A stretch of 11,971 nucleotides of DNA from CAZPEV01 sp964585635 (GTDB lineage: Bacteria > Zixibacteria > MSB-5A5 > GN15 > JAAZOE01), in NCBI GenBank assembly GCA_964585635.1, contig CAZPEV010000097.1, positions 1 to 11,971 of the forward strand, read 5' to 3'. This document shows, one piece after another, positions 6,109 to 11,971 of this stretch (position 1 is the first letter of the stretch; the number at the start of each line of letters is the position of its first letter). The position numbers and the translations under genes were made by a program. Under the pieces are notes generated by a model. That model was not told the DNA's origin. It made no database searches and was given only the letters and a program-made list of their open reading frames with translations.

Positions 6109-7380
6109 ATGACCAATCTGAAATCGGAAACCATACAGGTCTCAACTTATGATTTTGTCCTGCAGTACCTCGATGAAGCGGCGGCCAGGCTCAAGCTTGA
6201 TCCGAATCTGCTGGAGATCATCAAAGAACCGCGCAAGGTGACCATCGTCAAGCTGCCCATCAAGATGGATGACGGGTCATATCAGGTGTTCACCGGGTAT
6301 CGGGTGCAGCATTCGATTGTCCGCGGACCGGGCAAGGGAGGCATCAGGTATCATCCCGGCGTCAACCTTGATGAGGTGAAAGCGCTGGCCGCCTGGATGA
6401 CCTGGAAATGCGCCGTCACGGGGATACCGTTCGGCGGAGCCAAAGGGGGCATTACCTGCGATCCCTCCAAGCTGTCCCGTCACGAGGTCGAGCACCTCAC
6501 CCGCCGCTATGCGGCCGACCTGGTTGACGTCATCGGTCCGGAGAAAGATATCCCCGCTCCCGACGTCAACACCAACGAGCAGACGATGGCCTGGATCATG
6601 GACACCTATTGCATGCACAGTCGGGAATACAATTCGTCGGTCGTGACCGGCAAGCCGATAATTATGGGAGGCTCGCAGGGGCGGCACGACGCCACCGGCA
6701 ACGGCGTCGGCATCTGTGTCCGGGAGGCGGCTCGCCTGCAGGGGATGGAATTGTCGGGCAGCACGGCGGCGGTGCAGGGGTTCGGCAACGTCGGATCGAT
6801 AACGGCTCGGGCGTTGACCCGCCTGGGGGTGAAAGTCGTGGCCGTCAGCGACGTTTATGGGGCGGTGGAAAATAAGGAGGGTCTCGATATCGAGGCCCTG
6901 ATCGCCCATGCCGGGAAGCATAAGGGCGCCATTACCGGATTTCCCAAGGGCAGGGCCATCCGCCGGGAGAGGATTCTCGGTTATCCCTGTGATATCCTGG
7001 TGCCGGCCGCGCTCGAAAATGTCATCACCGCCAAGAACGCCGCCTCGATAAAGGCTCGTATCGTCGCCGAGGGAGCCAACGGCCCCACCACCCCGGACGG
7101 CGACCGGATCATGTACCAGAACGGCATCATCGTGATTCCCGACATTCTCTGCAACGCCGGCGGCGTGACGGTGTCGTATTTCGAATGGGTGCAGGATCGG
7201 CTGGGATACTTCTGGAGCGAAGCAGACGTCAACAATCGTCTTGAAGAGCACATGGTCCGTGCCTTCAACGACGTTGCAGCCGTGGCCCGGCAGTATCACT
7301 GCTCGCTGCGGCTGGCGTCGTATATTCTGGCGGTCAAGCGGGTGACCGACGTGCTGGTTTTGCGCGGCGTTTATGCCTAG
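6109..7380 (+). CDS. gdhA: Glu/Leu/Phe/Val dehydrogenase family, probable glutamate dehydrogenase
   Basis: A 423-residue enzyme of the hexameric glutamate dehydrogenase family (2-oxoglutarate + NH4+ + NAD(P)H to glutamate). The N-terminal domain has VRGPGKGGIRYHPGVN (71-86, Lys76), the MTWKCAVTGIPFGGAKGG block (97-114) with Lys100 and catalytic Lys112, and DIPAPDVNTNEQTMAW (147-162) with catalytic Asp152. The Rossmann domain has GFGNVGS (224-230), the acidic Asp248 near the end of the second strand, and the conserved VAEGANGPTTPDGD (319-332) and PDILCNAGGVTVSYFEWVQ (344-362). The Asp after the second strand leans towards NAD, but cofactor choice is not secure from sequence. Length matches the 410-430 class common in bacteria and archaea. 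It lies 54 nt after the glycosylase gene, with no terminator seen between them. Confidence 0.92.
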   Translation: MTNLKSETIQVSTYDFVLQYLDEAAARLKLDPNLLEIIKEPRKVTIVKLPIKMDDGSYQVFTGYRVQHSIVRGPGKGGIRYHPGVNLDEVKALAAWMTWKCAVTGIPFGGAKGGITCDPSKLSRHEVEHLTRRYAADLVDVIGPEKDIPAPDVNTNEQTMAWIMDTYCMHSREYNSSVVTGKPIIMGGSQGRHDATGNGVGICVREAARLQGMELSGSTAAVQGFGNVGSITARALTRLGVKVVAVSDVYGAVENKEGLDIEALIAHAGKHKGAITGFPKGRAIRRERILGYPCDILVPAALENVITAKNAASIKARIVAEGANGPTTPDGDRIMYQNGIIVIPDILCNAGGVTVSYFEWVQDRLGYFWSEADVNNRLEEHMVRAFNDVAAVARQYHCSLRLASYILAVKRVTDVLVLRGVYA

Positions 7381-7392
7381 GCCAGTTTTGTT

Positions 7393-7421
7393 TTGACATT
7401 GCGCTGAAAGGGTGATATCTA
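7393..7421 (+). promoter_or_regulatory. Sigma70-like promoter of the envelope gene set
   Basis: A perfect -35 TTGACA (7393-7398) is followed after 17 bp by TATCTA (7416-7421), with an extended -10 TG at 7413-7414. It lies in the 64-nt gap between the dehydrogenase and the M50 protease genes and would start transcription near 7428, giving a leader of about 17 nt. The -10 hexamer itself is weak (3 of 6), and the extended TG partly compensates. No clear terminator hairpin follows the dehydrogenase gene, so read-through is also possible. Confidence 0.5.
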
Positions 7422-7444
7422 TTGCAGGTTGAGAGCGATATACC

Positions 7445-8086
7445 ATGGGATACGATTTACAGTCATTACTCCTGGCGGCCCCGGCCATCCTGTTTTCCCT
7501 GACGGTGCATGAATTTTTCCACGCCTGGGCCGCCAATCGCCTGGGTGATCCTACCGCCAAGGACATGGGGCGGCTGACGCTCAACCCCCTGGCCCATCTT
7601 GACATCATGGGTACGCTGATGATGTTCTTGTCGAATTTTCGATTCGGCTGGGCCAAGCCGGTTCCGATCAATCCTTACAACCTGCGCCACCCGCGCCGCG
7701 ACGACTTCTGGATTTCCGCGGCCGGGCCGCTGTCGAATCTCGGCCTGGCGACGCTGTCCGGAATCCTTTTCCGCATCGTGTATGGGACGGGGATGCTGGC
7801 GCAATACGAGGCGGTCGGATATCTCTTGTTTTACCTGGTCACCATCAACGCCTCGCTGGCCTTTTTTAATCTCTTGCCGATCTTTCCGCTCGACGGTTCG
7901 CATATTTTTCGCCACCTGCTGCCGGAGCAGTACGGTCCGCTGATGGATACCATCGACCGCTATTCACCGATGATTCTCATGGCTTTGATCTTCAGCGGCT
8001 TCGTGCTGAAATTCTCCCTGATCTGGATCATCCTGGGGCCGTTTGTTCGGGCGGTCGTGTATCTGGTTTCCGGAATACAGCTTTGA
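7445..8086 (+). CDS. Site-2 protease family (peptidase M50) membrane zinc metalloprotease
   Basis: A 213-residue polytopic membrane protein with the M50 hallmark HEFFH (His22, Glu23, His26) inside the first hydrophobic segment and the second conserved motif NLLPIFPLDG (142-151), whose Asp150 is the third zinc ligand. Also seen are LTLNPLAHLDIMGT (44-57) and the AAGPLSNL block (92-99) typical of the short S2P subgroup (YwhC/FpvI-like, without PDZ domain). Hydrophobic segments lie near 8-30, 92-112, 123-143 and 175-207. Such proteins cleave substrates within the membrane, but for this compact subgroup the substrate is generally unknown. The start ATG has GGTTGAGAG upstream. The stop is followed after 2 nt by the lipoprotein ATG, tying the two together. 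Confidence 0.92.
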   Translation: MGYDLQSLLLAAPAILFSLTVHEFFHAWAANRLGDPTAKDMGRLTLNPLAHLDIMGTLMMFLSNFRFGWAKPVPINPYNLRHPRRDDFWISAAGPLSNLGLATLSGILFRIVYGTGMLAQYEAVGYLLFYLVTINASLAFFNLLPIFPLDGSHIFRHLLPEQYGPLMDTIDRYSPMILMALIFSGFVLKFSLIWIILGPFVRAVVYLVSGIQL

Positions 8087-8088
8087 TC

Positions 8089-8835
8089 ATGCGCTGGGCG
8101 GGGATCGTACTGGTCATTACCGCCGTCATCGGCTGCGCGCCGACCGCGCCGCTGGACGAGGCCGCCGTCAGCGCCTATCGACAGGTGCAGCAGGCCCGGG
8201 CCGAGCAACTCCATTCGGCCGCCTACCTGATTGACGTTCGCATCAATGATCAGGGGAATAAATATTCGGTGACCAGCGAATTATACGTCGCCGGCGACTC
8301 GGTCGGGTTCTACGGGCGGGGATATCTCGGCCGGGGGGTTTTTAAGGGACGAATCACCGACGACACCGCCACCATCTATTTCGAGCGGGAGCAGGAGTAT
8401 TTCTCCGCCGGCGCCGACCGGCTTCGATCGGGCGCCGATTGCGCCCGCCCCGGCGAGGTGGTGTTCTACCTGATGTCGTTGCTTTCCGGACGCGACGATG
8501 CCTCATTAGAAAATATGGGGAGCAAGTCCGGGCGGCGGCTGACGGACAGCGTGGGACGATTTGTGCGGACGGTCGAGTTAACCGGCGATAAATATCACCT
8601 TCCGAAAAGCGAGACGCTGGTCGATGCCACCTGCCGTGACTCGATTACGATCAGCTATGATTCCCGCGGCTCGTCGTTCCCCTATTATCAGCCGCGGAGT
8701 ATTCTCTACCGCAACGACCGTTATGATTTCCGGGTCAAGGGATTCGTCCGGGAACAGCGGTACAACGTCACCCTCCCGCCGGCCAAGTTTCAGCTGATCA
8801 TCCCGCCGACCGCCATTCGGATTGACTCGCTCTGA
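8089..8835 (+). CDS. Outer-membrane lipoprotein, LolB/DUF4292-like
   Basis: A 248-residue protein starting with a lipoprotein signal peptide: positive N-terminus, hydrophobic core and a V-I-G-C lipobox with Cys16 as the lipidation site. Residue +2 is Ala rather than Asp, so by the E. coli rule it would be sorted to the outer membrane. The mature part is rich in beta-strand-like stretches: LYVAGDSVGFYGRGYLGRGV (65-84), ITDDTATIYFEREQEYFSAG (89-108) and FRVKGFVREQRYNVTLPPAK (214-233). This pattern recalls the LolA/LolB fold and DUF4292 lipoproteins, but I cannot confirm the family. I chose the ATG at 8089, 2 nt past the protease stop; the TTG at 8083 is an alternative that adds two residues. 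Placed between an M50 protease and an MsbA-like exporter, a role in lipid or lipoprotein handling is plausible, but only an inference. Confidence 0.65.
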   Translation: MRWAGIVLVITAVIGCAPTAPLDEAAVSAYRQVQQARAEQLHSAAYLIDVRINDQGNKYSVTSELYVAGDSVGFYGRGYLGRGVFKGRITDDTATIYFEREQEYFSAGADRLRSGADCARPGEVVFYLMSLLSGRDDASLENMGSKSGRRLTDSVGRFVRTVELTGDKYHLPKSETLVDATCRDSITISYDSRGSSFPYYQPRSILYRNDRYDFRVKGFVREQRYNVTLPPAKFQLIIPPTAIRIDSL

Positions 8836-8857
8836 AAATCGTCCCTCGCGGCAATCG

Positions 8858-8886
8858 TTGACCCCGCCCTCTGATTATGTTATCTT
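8858..8886 (+). promoter_or_regulatory. Possible promoter overlapping the start of the ABC exporter
   Basis: TTGACC (8858-8863, 5 of 6) is followed after 17 bp by TATCTT (8881-8886, 4 of 6). The -10 lies inside the first codons of the exporter as annotated from ATG 8877. A transcript from here would begin near 8893-8895, at the in-frame GTG at 8895. The 41-nt gap upstream has no Shine-Dalgarno. This is a motif match only. Confidence 0.35.
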
Positions 8887-10802
8887 CCGGTCCAGTGGAT
8901 AATCTGTACGCCAAGAGCCTCCGGCTGTTCAAGCCGTACTGGGGTCGCCTGGTCGTGGCTTCGTTGTCGGCGATGTTATTTTCGTTGCTGTCGGCGGCGT
9001 TTATATGGATGATCGGCCCGCTGCTGGCGACGTTATTTAACGTCAGCGATACGATGCCCGGTTTGCCGTCGGCTGCGCCCATGGCCGCCCAGGTGCAGGT
9101 CGCGCCTGTCGCCGACCAGCATCCCGGCCTGTTCAAGACCCTTATGGCGGCGCCCGACAAGGCCAAGGTTTGGATCAAGCGCCAGGTGGATCAGGTTATC
9201 ATCGGCAAGGACAAGAAATCGACGCTGGTGCGAATCTGTTGGGCGGGGCTGATCATAGCTCTTCTGAAGAACCTCTTCCTGTATATCCAGGGATTTTTCA
9301 TGGCCTTTGTTCAGCAATCATTTGTCAGGGATATCCGCAACAACCTGTTCGAGCATTACCAGAAGCTGTCGCTGGCCTATTTCCATCAGACCCGAACCGG
9401 GCAACTGATGTCGCGCGTCACCAACGACGTCATCGTCCTGAATGAAACGATCGACCTGGGATTCAATCATCTGGTGGCCGACACCCTGGCCGTACTGATC
9501 TTCACCGGTTTCCTGATCATCCTCAGTTGGAAGCTGACCCTGCTGGCGGCGTTGATTCTGCCGGTCATGGTGCTTTTCATCTACCGGGTCGGGCGCAAGC
9601 TGAAGAAATACTCCTTCCGGTCGCAGGAGCGGATGGCCGACGTCAACTCGGTACTGGAGGAGACGATGACCAACATCCGGATCGTCAAGGCGTTTGCCAT
9701 GGACCGCTTCGAGGTCGGGAAATTTGTGGCCGCCACCGGGCGGTATTTCCGGGCGCTCTTGAAAATGACCCGGGTGCGGATGCTGGCCACGCAGATCAAC
9801 GACCTGCTGGCCACGATTGCGGGAATATTCATTCTCTGGTTTGCCGGCAGCAGGATCTTGTCGGCCGAATCGACCCTTCGCGCCGATGACTTTATTCTTT
9901 TCGGCTTTTCCATGTTTTCGATGATCAAGCCGATTAAGTCGCTGTCCAATATCCATATCAAGATTCAGGAGGGGATGGCCGCCGCCGGCCGGATTTTTGA
10001 GGTGTTGGAAACCGCGCCGAAGGTGCTGGAGCCGGAGCATCCCCGGCCGCTGGCGGGGTTCGCCACTTCCATACGCTATGAAGATATGGTCTTTGCCTAC
10101 GACACCGGGGACGTCGTCGTCGATCACGTGTCGTTCGAGGTCAAAAACGGGCAAATTCTGGCGCTGGTCGGCCCCAGCGGGGCCGGCAAGTCGACGTTGT
10201 TCGACCTGCTGCCGCGCTTTTATGATCCCCGGGGAGGCCGGATCGAAATCGACGGTATCGACATCCGCACCGTTAGCACCAAGGAACTGCGGACTCTGAT
10301 GGGGATCGTGACCCAGGAGACATACTTGTTCAACGACACGGTGCGCAGCAATATTGCCTACGGTACGGCGGATTTGCCTGAGGAAAAGATCATCGCCGCC
10401 GCCACGATGGCCAACGCCCATGAATTTATCGGCCAGCTGCCTCAAGGCTACGAGACGATCATCGGCAATCGGGGGGTGATGCTCTCCGGCGGGCAGCGCC
10501 AGCGGCTGGCGATTGCCCGGGCGCTGCTGAAAAATCCGCAGATTCTGATCTTTGACGAGGCGACCTCGGCCCTGGATACCGAATCGGAAATCCTGGTTCA
10601 AGAGGCGATCAACCGCCTGATGACCGGCCGCACGACCCTGGTGATCGCCCACCGCTTGTCGACCATTACCTCGGCCGATACTATTCTGGTGATGGACAAG
10701 GGGCGCATCGTGCAACAGGGCACGCACGAATCGCTGCTGGCTCAGGGAGGGCTATACGCCCGTTTGTACCAGATGCAGTTTAAGAACCACGATGGCGAAT
10801 AA
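8877..10802 (+). CDS. MsbA-like ABC exporter (fused transmembrane and ATPase domains)
   Basis: A 641-residue half-transporter of the type IV exporter fold, closest in style to MsbA, which flips lipid A-core or other lipids across the inner membrane. The membrane domain spans about residues 15-370, with hydrophobic segments near 23-55, 118-145, 197-240 and 306-350. The ATPase domain follows, with Walker A GPSGAGKST (432-440), Q-loop Gln480, signature LSGGQ (536-540), Walker B ILIFDE (556-561), D-loop SALD and switch His592, all intact. The loop between the first two helices (about 52-115) is longer than in E. coli MsbA and Pro/Ala-rich. The ATG at 8877 lacks a Shine-Dalgarno and a stop at 8859 blocks extension; GTG 8895 is an alternative. 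The glycosyltransferase downstream overlaps it by 11 nt. Lipid substrate is likely but drugs or peptides cannot be excluded. Confidence 0.9.
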   Translation: MLSSGPVDNLYAKSLRLFKPYWGRLVVASLSAMLFSLLSAAFIWMIGPLLATLFNVSDTMPGLPSAAPMAAQVQVAPVADQHPGLFKTLMAAPDKAKVWIKRQVDQVIIGKDKKSTLVRICWAGLIIALLKNLFLYIQGFFMAFVQQSFVRDIRNNLFEHYQKLSLAYFHQTRTGQLMSRVTNDVIVLNETIDLGFNHLVADTLAVLIFTGFLIILSWKLTLLAALILPVMVLFIYRVGRKLKKYSFRSQERMADVNSVLEETMTNIRIVKAFAMDRFEVGKFVAATGRYFRALLKMTRVRMLATQINDLLATIAGIFILWFAGSRILSAESTLRADDFILFGFSMFSMIKPIKSLSNIHIKIQEGMAAAGRIFEVLETAPKVLEPEHPRPLAGFATSIRYEDMVFAYDTGDVVVDHVSFEVKNGQILALVGPSGAGKSTLFDLLPRFYDPRGGRIEIDGIDIRTVSTKELRTLMGIVTQETYLFNDTVRSNIAYGTADLPEEKIIAAATMANAHEFIGQLPQGYETIIGNRGVMLSGGQRQRLAIARALLKNPQILIFDEATSALDTESEILVQEAINRLMTGRTTLVIAHRLSTITSADTILVMDKGRIVQQGTHESLLAQGGLYARLYQMQFKNHDGE

Positions 10803-11971
10803 CCTCAAGATTCTGTTTCTCAATTCCGTCGATCCGGCCGTCTGGGGCGGGTTGGAGAATTGGATGGAGCTGTGCGGCACCGGCCTCAGACGGCGCGGCC
10901 ACGCCGTCTGGTACGCCGGCCGGACCGGCTCACTTTTTCTGAAGCGGATCGAGGCGCACCAGGCGGGTACGATCATTCCCCTGGATATCTCCGGCGATTT
11001 CCATCCCACGGCGATCGGTCAAATCGCCGGCCTGACGAGTCAACTGGCGATTGACCTGGTGCTCGGCAATCTGGTCAAGGATATCCGCCTGGCCGGACTG
11101 GCGCGCCGCTTCTCGCGAAAGTATCGGATCGTCTGGACGCCGGGCGTCAACCTGGCCAAGAGAACGCTGTCGCACCGGCTGCTGTTTTCCCGGTTTGTCG
11201 ATCATCTGATTGTGCCGTCGCAATGGTTGCAGGACCAGATCATATCTTCAGGCTTTATCGGGCGCGAGCGTTTCAGCGCTATACCGATCGGCCTCGATGA
11301 GACCGCGTGGCAGGAAGATGGCGAGACGGCGCGCCGTTTTCTGCGACAGCGCTTCAACCTGCCGAGCGACGCCTTTGTCTGCCTGACCTCCGGTCGTTTC
11401 GTGAAGCAGAAGGGTCATACCTATCTGATCAAGGCCGTGCAGCCGTTGATCGGCAAGCATCCGAATATGTTCTGGGCGCTCCTTGGCGAGGGGCCGCTGC
11501 AGCACGAGCTGATGAAGCAGATTCGGGAATGCCGTCTGACCGACCGCTTCGTCTTCTGCGGCTTGCTGGACAACCATCGCCGGGTCGTCTTTGGCGCCGA
11601 CCTGTCGGTTCATCCGGCGGTGGTGGAGCCGTACGGAATCGTGCTGGTCGAGGCGATGGCGGCCGGTCTGCCGGTGATTGCCTCGCGCGTCGGCGGCATA
11701 CCGGAGATCGCCCAAGATCATGGCGTCGTGGTCGAGGACGCCGACCGCGGCGTCGACGAGACAGCCCTGTTCGACCTGTTCAATCAGCAGAAAGAGCAAG
11801 GCAAGGCTTTGCTGCTCACCGGCCGCGACGCCCCCAATCGCTGGCGCATGGCGCTGCCCGATCTGAGCTCGCGCCTGGCCACCCTGCCGGTGGCGGCAAT
11901 CGGCAGCCCTGACGATTTCCTGCTCGAGGCGATGCTTGTCAAACTCTTCGCCGACCGCCAATTGCGGATCG
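10792..11971 (+). CDS. GT4-family glycosyltransferase joined in-frame to an Hda-like segment; 3' end outside the window
   Basis: The frame is open from ATG 10792 to the window end (393 full codons). Residues 1 to about 311 are a GT-B glycosyltransferase of family 4, which transfers a sugar from a nucleotide donor, probably to an envelope glycolipid. Seen are the N-terminal WGGLENW (18-24) where GT4 enzymes have GGAE-like motifs, the donor-domain opening SGRFVKQKGH (200-209; Arg202, Lys207), LGEGPL and the EX7E motif from Glu279 to Glu287 in EPYGIVLVEAMAAGLPVIAS, then RVGGIPEI. At about 311-318 the sequence stops looking like a glycosyltransferase and becomes Hda-like, so the usual last 50-80 residues of the GT fold are missing. 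It overlaps the exporter gene by 11 nt, implying coupled translation and a shared envelope role. Confidence 0.85.
   Translation, partial: MANNLKILFLNSVDPAVWGGLENWMELCGTGLRRRGHAVWYAGRTGSLFLKRIEAHQAGTIIPLDISGDFHPTAIGQIAGLTSQLAIDLVLGNLVKDIRLAGLARRFSRKYRIVWTPGVNLAKRTLSHRLLFSRFVDHLIVPSQWLQDQIISSGFIGRERFSAIPIGLDETAWQEDGETARRFLRQRFNLPSDAFVCLTSGRFVKQKGHTYLIKAVQPLIGKHPNMFWALLGEGPLQHELMKQIRECRLTDRFVFCGLLDNHRRVVFGADLSVHPAVVEPYGIVLVEAMAAGLPVIASRVGGIPEIAQDHGVVVEDADRGVDETALFDLFNQQKEQGKALLLTGRDAPNRWRMALPDLSSRLATLPVAAIGSPDDFLLEAMLVKLFADRQLRI
11722..11971 (+). other. Hda/HdaA-like (DnaA-related AAA+) C-terminal half, in frame with the glycosyltransferase
   Basis: Residues about 312-393 of the open frame match the second half of Hda-type proteins, which inactivate DnaA after replication initiation. 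VVVEDADRG (312-320) looks like the Walker B strand; ETALFDLFNQQKEQGKALLL is the next helix and sensor-1 strand (compare E. coli Hda, where IFDLYNRILESGK leads into LLITG). MALPDLSSRL matches the box VII / Arg-finger region (E. coli GLPDLASRL). IGSPDDFLLEAMLVKLFADR, continuing QLRI, is the lid region in the style of alphaproteobacterial HdaA. The Walker A half is absent: upstream is a glycosyltransferase. The remaining C-terminal part lies beyond the window. The match rests on my recall of the family, not on a search. Confidence 0.75.

Noticed and set aside
7366..7395. Possible terminator after the dehydrogenase gene (GCCTAGGC followed by T-rich sequence)
   Set aside because: The palindrome has no loop, the alternative stem (GGC...GCC) is only 3 bp and the T run is interrupted by G.
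6277..7671. 464-codon minus-strand open frame
   Set aside because: It is antisense to the glutamate dehydrogenase gene and the M50 gene start; no family features.
9318..10727. 469-codon minus-strand open frame
   Set aside because: It is antisense to the ABC exporter, including its ATPase motifs; the His/Gln/Arg/Gly-rich product is typical of a shadow frame.
11248..11961. 237-codon minus-strand open frame at the right edge
   Set aside because: It is antisense to the GT4/Hda-like frame, which has specific motifs; composition is shadow-like.
1..11971. CRISPR arrays, tRNAs, transposases or phage genes
   Set aside because: No regularly spaced repeats, cloverleaf-like sequences or mobile-element protein motifs were seen by reading either strand.

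Overview
This GC-rich bacterial window is fully packed with genes. No tRNA, rRNA, CRISPR array or insertion sequence was recognised. A predicted outer-membrane lipoprotein next to an MsbA-like ABC exporter and a glycosyltransferase points to a Gram-negative, diderm organism. The overall style (extended MsbA loop, DUF4292/LolB-like lipoprotein) recalls non-proteobacterial, FCB-type lineages. That placement is an inference from family resemblance and is weak.

Layout: two divergent transcription blocks meet at about 3785-3991. Leftward (minus strand) runs prfB (release factor 2, with an intact programmed +1 frameshift), pta (phosphate acetyltransferase), a class I aspartate-type aminotransferase and the first 149 codons of an ATP-type phosphoenolpyruvate carboxykinase (pckA), which leaves the window at base 1. 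Spacings of 31 nt, 3 nt and a 1-nt overlap suggest one operon driven by a good sigma70-like promoter at 3808-3837. Three of its genes act at the acetyl-CoA, oxaloacetate and PEP nodes of central metabolism.

Rightward (plus strand) come a glyoxalase-II-like metallo-hydrolase, a PHP phosphoesterase of the HisJ type and a 3-methyladenine DNA glycosylase, tightly coupled; then a glutamate dehydrogenase-family enzyme. A likely promoter follows at 7393-7421, ahead of an envelope set: a rhomboid-unrelated M50 (site-2) membrane protease, a lipoprotein with a LolA/LolB-like look, an MsbA-like ABC exporter and a GT4 glycosyltransferase overlapping it by 11 nt.

The most unusual signal is at the right edge. 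Around 11722-11745 the glycosyltransferase reading frame changes, without a stop, into the C-terminal half of an Hda/HdaA-type (DnaA-related AAA+) replication regulator. Both domains are cut mid-fold, so a chimeric joint (assembly or amplification artefact, or a real rearrangement breakpoint) is more likely than a working fusion. Other points of interest are the textbook prfB frameshift site, a possible leaderless start of the ABC exporter, and a PEPCK that lacks the usual substrate-binding Arg. Apart from the edge joint, I do not see a previously undescribed multi-gene system here; most of the window is housekeeping.
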